Below, one piece after another: positions 62,241 through 64,000 of a stretch of 64,000 nucleotides of DNA (positions are counted from its first letter, which is position 1; each line of letters starts with the position of its first letter). The stretch lies in contig CM037836.1 in the NCBI GenBank assembly GCA_021234535.1, forward strand, positions 29,948,769 to 30,012,768. Direction: 5' to 3'. Source of the stretch: Stichopus chloronotus. Lineage: Eukaryota > Echinodermata > Holothuroidea > Aspidochirotida > Stichopodidae. The notes under the pieces are model-generated. The model searched no databases. It was not told where the DNA came from and saw nothing but the letters and a program-made list of their open reading frames with translations. Position numbers and translations under genes: made by a program.

Positions 62241-62780
62241 TGTCTCTATATGGAAGCACAATCTTTCAATTGGAACTTATCCTTTGACTCAATCCCTGCA
62301 AAAGTTTACACATTGCATCTTTCATTCATACCAGGGACATTTTAGATAAGATGGTGCTAGCCAGATTGCCTACAAAAAATCAAACATAACAATACTTTTG
62401 TATCCTTTTAATGGCCGGTAGTTTCAAAAATTCATGAGAGTTAGTGTCAATGTACACCAAGGAGCAGGTAGCATTTTCACTTAATTGTTACATATGTTTT
62501 TGGCTCCTGTTCATTGTTATTTACATAATATTTGAGATACATCATACACTAGTTAACTATTAACATAGACCTGTCCCTAGTTGCAACTTACAGTGTATCA
62601 AACTTGCAGTGTTTTTTATTCACTCATTTTACAACCTTTGCCATTGTATTCAAATCACAAGAACATGCCATCGTCACCAAGGATGTGACATACAATTTCA
62701 CTGATGGTGCAGTCGGTTAAATCCAGAGGTCAAGTATTTTACCAGAAACATTTCTGTCATAGGCACTTTCCAACATCTTC
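62241..62780. other. AT-rich non-coding interval
   Basis: Nothing seen. Confidence 0.5.
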
Positions 62781-63170
62781 ATATATTCTAGTACCTGCCG
62801 CTGCGCCGCTGATGTGATAGGATCTGGCGCCGATGTGCCCGCATTTAAAGAATGTCATTCATGAGGACATACTCATATTGCTGCTCTCTAAGTGTTTCAG
62901 GATGTGTTAGAGGAAACCATAATTGTGGTTGATGATGATCCTACGTGAGATGGAACACTCGATATATAATCCTGTCGTGATTTCTGAATCTTTTGACAGC
63001 TTGAGTCGTGTAGCGCTGGAAATGTTGGATATCATTGAGTCCCTTAACATTAACTTTTCCAATATTTGTGTAACTTACGAAAAAAAAACCAAAGGTAGCA
63101 TGATATTATCAAAACAAATACATGTGATCAATTTCAAAATCTTAGTTCATGAGTCCTGCATGTTCTGAGC
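62781..63170. pseudogene. Coding-like patch with competing frames on both strands
   Basis: GC and CpG rise sharply (CGCTGCGCCGCTGATG, GGCGCCGATG). Minus strand: after an acceptor-like GGTTTTTTTTCGTAAG a frame runs 43 codons from 63073 to TAG at 62941, with GKVNVKGLNDIQHFQRYTTQ. Plus strand: an acceptor-like TTTCAG at about 62900 opens DVLEETIIVVDDDPT before TGA, and the 62923-63168 frame contains VVISESFDSLSRVALEMLDI. They cannot all be real. A conserved exon or regulatory patch is likely, but strand and frame are not resolved. Confidence 0.27.
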
Positions 63171-64000
63171 ATATTGATTTAAGATAAAAAGGAGAGAGGA
63201 TTGTGTACATTAAATAGTCTCATCAGATCAATTCTCAGAACAAAATGGAACGTCTAAGATCTTGGCTTTGATGTGAACATACATGTTGTCTTTCCAATTT
63301 ATCGTAATTTGAATTCTGATGGAAGTCGGTGATAAATTCCAAGAGAATTATTGCACTACTGATCATGAAAAGTACACAGACTGTAGACACTTGCCTTGAA
63401 ATTGGTCTCCTAAGGGTAAACATGAAACGTGACCGAAGTAATGTCAGATATTTTTATCCCCTGCAGCATATATACACCCAAAATAGATGTAGATAATTAA
63501 TACAGAAAATGTATCTTTTGGGGATATGCCTGTACTTTTGCTGAAGGAGCGAGACAGTTTCCAAACTTTGTCGTTGTATGCACATCTTGATCTTTTGCTA
63601 ACCAGACATGTCTCCAATGTACAGTTTCTGCCATCTCTGTTTAGAAATACTTCTTTATTTATTTTGTGCACTGAAAAGACTTACATCTCTCACTCCATGA
63701 GGTAATTTCATGTGGCCTATGTTTGTTAATTCCCATTATTTGGTCATTGGTAGCATATATGTAACATCATATGTTATGATTGGTACCATTGTAGGTTACA
63801 CCACTAAAACTAACCAGTAGTGCAGATTGTTAGCAATGAACACACTCATCTGACACACTGGCATATCCAAGTCCTCTGTTTGGGGGGCAAACTAATGAGA
63901 CATGTGAGGAAAGGGGTCCAAAGGAAGTTCACCCCTCCCTTTGGACAGTTTTGTTTTAACGTAATGCCCACATATATCATTTGGTGCCCTAAAAGTGTAC
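63171..64000. other. Non-coding interval with decayed repeat end
   Basis: Around 63857-63955 the phrases CACACTGGCATATCC, TTTGGGGGGCAAAC and AAAGGGGTCCAAAGG resemble the CAGTGGCGTAGCC-type dispersed repeats listed elsewhere. Otherwise nothing seen. Confidence 0.4.

Overview
The window looks like animal nuclear DNA from a genome of roughly 35-37% GC. No reading frame is longer than about 147 codons. There are no operons or ribosome-binding sites, and long AT-rich stretches are interrupted by microsatellites, minisatellites, inverted-repeat elements and decayed dispersed repeats. The repeats are of a kind I associate with marine invertebrates: a ~140-bp unit carrying TGACCTTTGACCT, small elements ending in ...TTCATAAAA..., CAGTGGCGT-type element starts, and a recurrent TAGGCCTA octamer. 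A marine deuterostome such as an echinoderm is my best guess, from memory of such repeats and not from any search.

Layout. 0-3 kb is repeat-dense: a (TA)n tract, a ~1.1-kb tandem array with five perfect nuclear-receptor DR1 sites, and two short inverted-repeat elements, one with hAT-like ends and an 8-bp imperfect target duplication. 3-14 kb is mostly unique AT-rich DNA with a palindromic MITE at 10.97-11.16 kb. Around 13.9-14.2 kb lies a possible 5' exon ending in a short ATG frame and a consensus splice donor. A sharp six-copy 63-bp minisatellite sits at 18.2-18.6 kb. 18.6-39.8 kb is largely featureless intergenic or intronic sequence. It holds a degenerate, reversed copy of the first tandem family (28.6-29.7 kb) and two perfect hairpins (26.04 and 31.58 kb). 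39.8-44.2 kb is the richest part: the longest open stretch (minus strand, one in-frame stop), a fold-back-like element at 41.1-42.2 kb with coding-like DNA between its inverted arrays, and an exon-like block at 43.6 kb. A possible terminal exon on the minus strand lies at 46.0-46.2 kb. A dispersed repeat occurs at 47.5-48.6 kb, split by a ~585-bp insertion, and again unsplit at 61.8-62.2 kb. Degenerate tandem arrays occur at 52.7-53.0 and 60.6-61.3 kb.

No gene could be named with confidence. The coding candidates listed are open, relatively GC-rich patches, some with splice-like borders, and all carry low confidence. No RNA gene, CRISPR array or complete transposase was found. The best-supported features are the repeats, and the most interesting are the DR1 array, the fold-back element with its internal open frames, and the 63-bp minisatellite.
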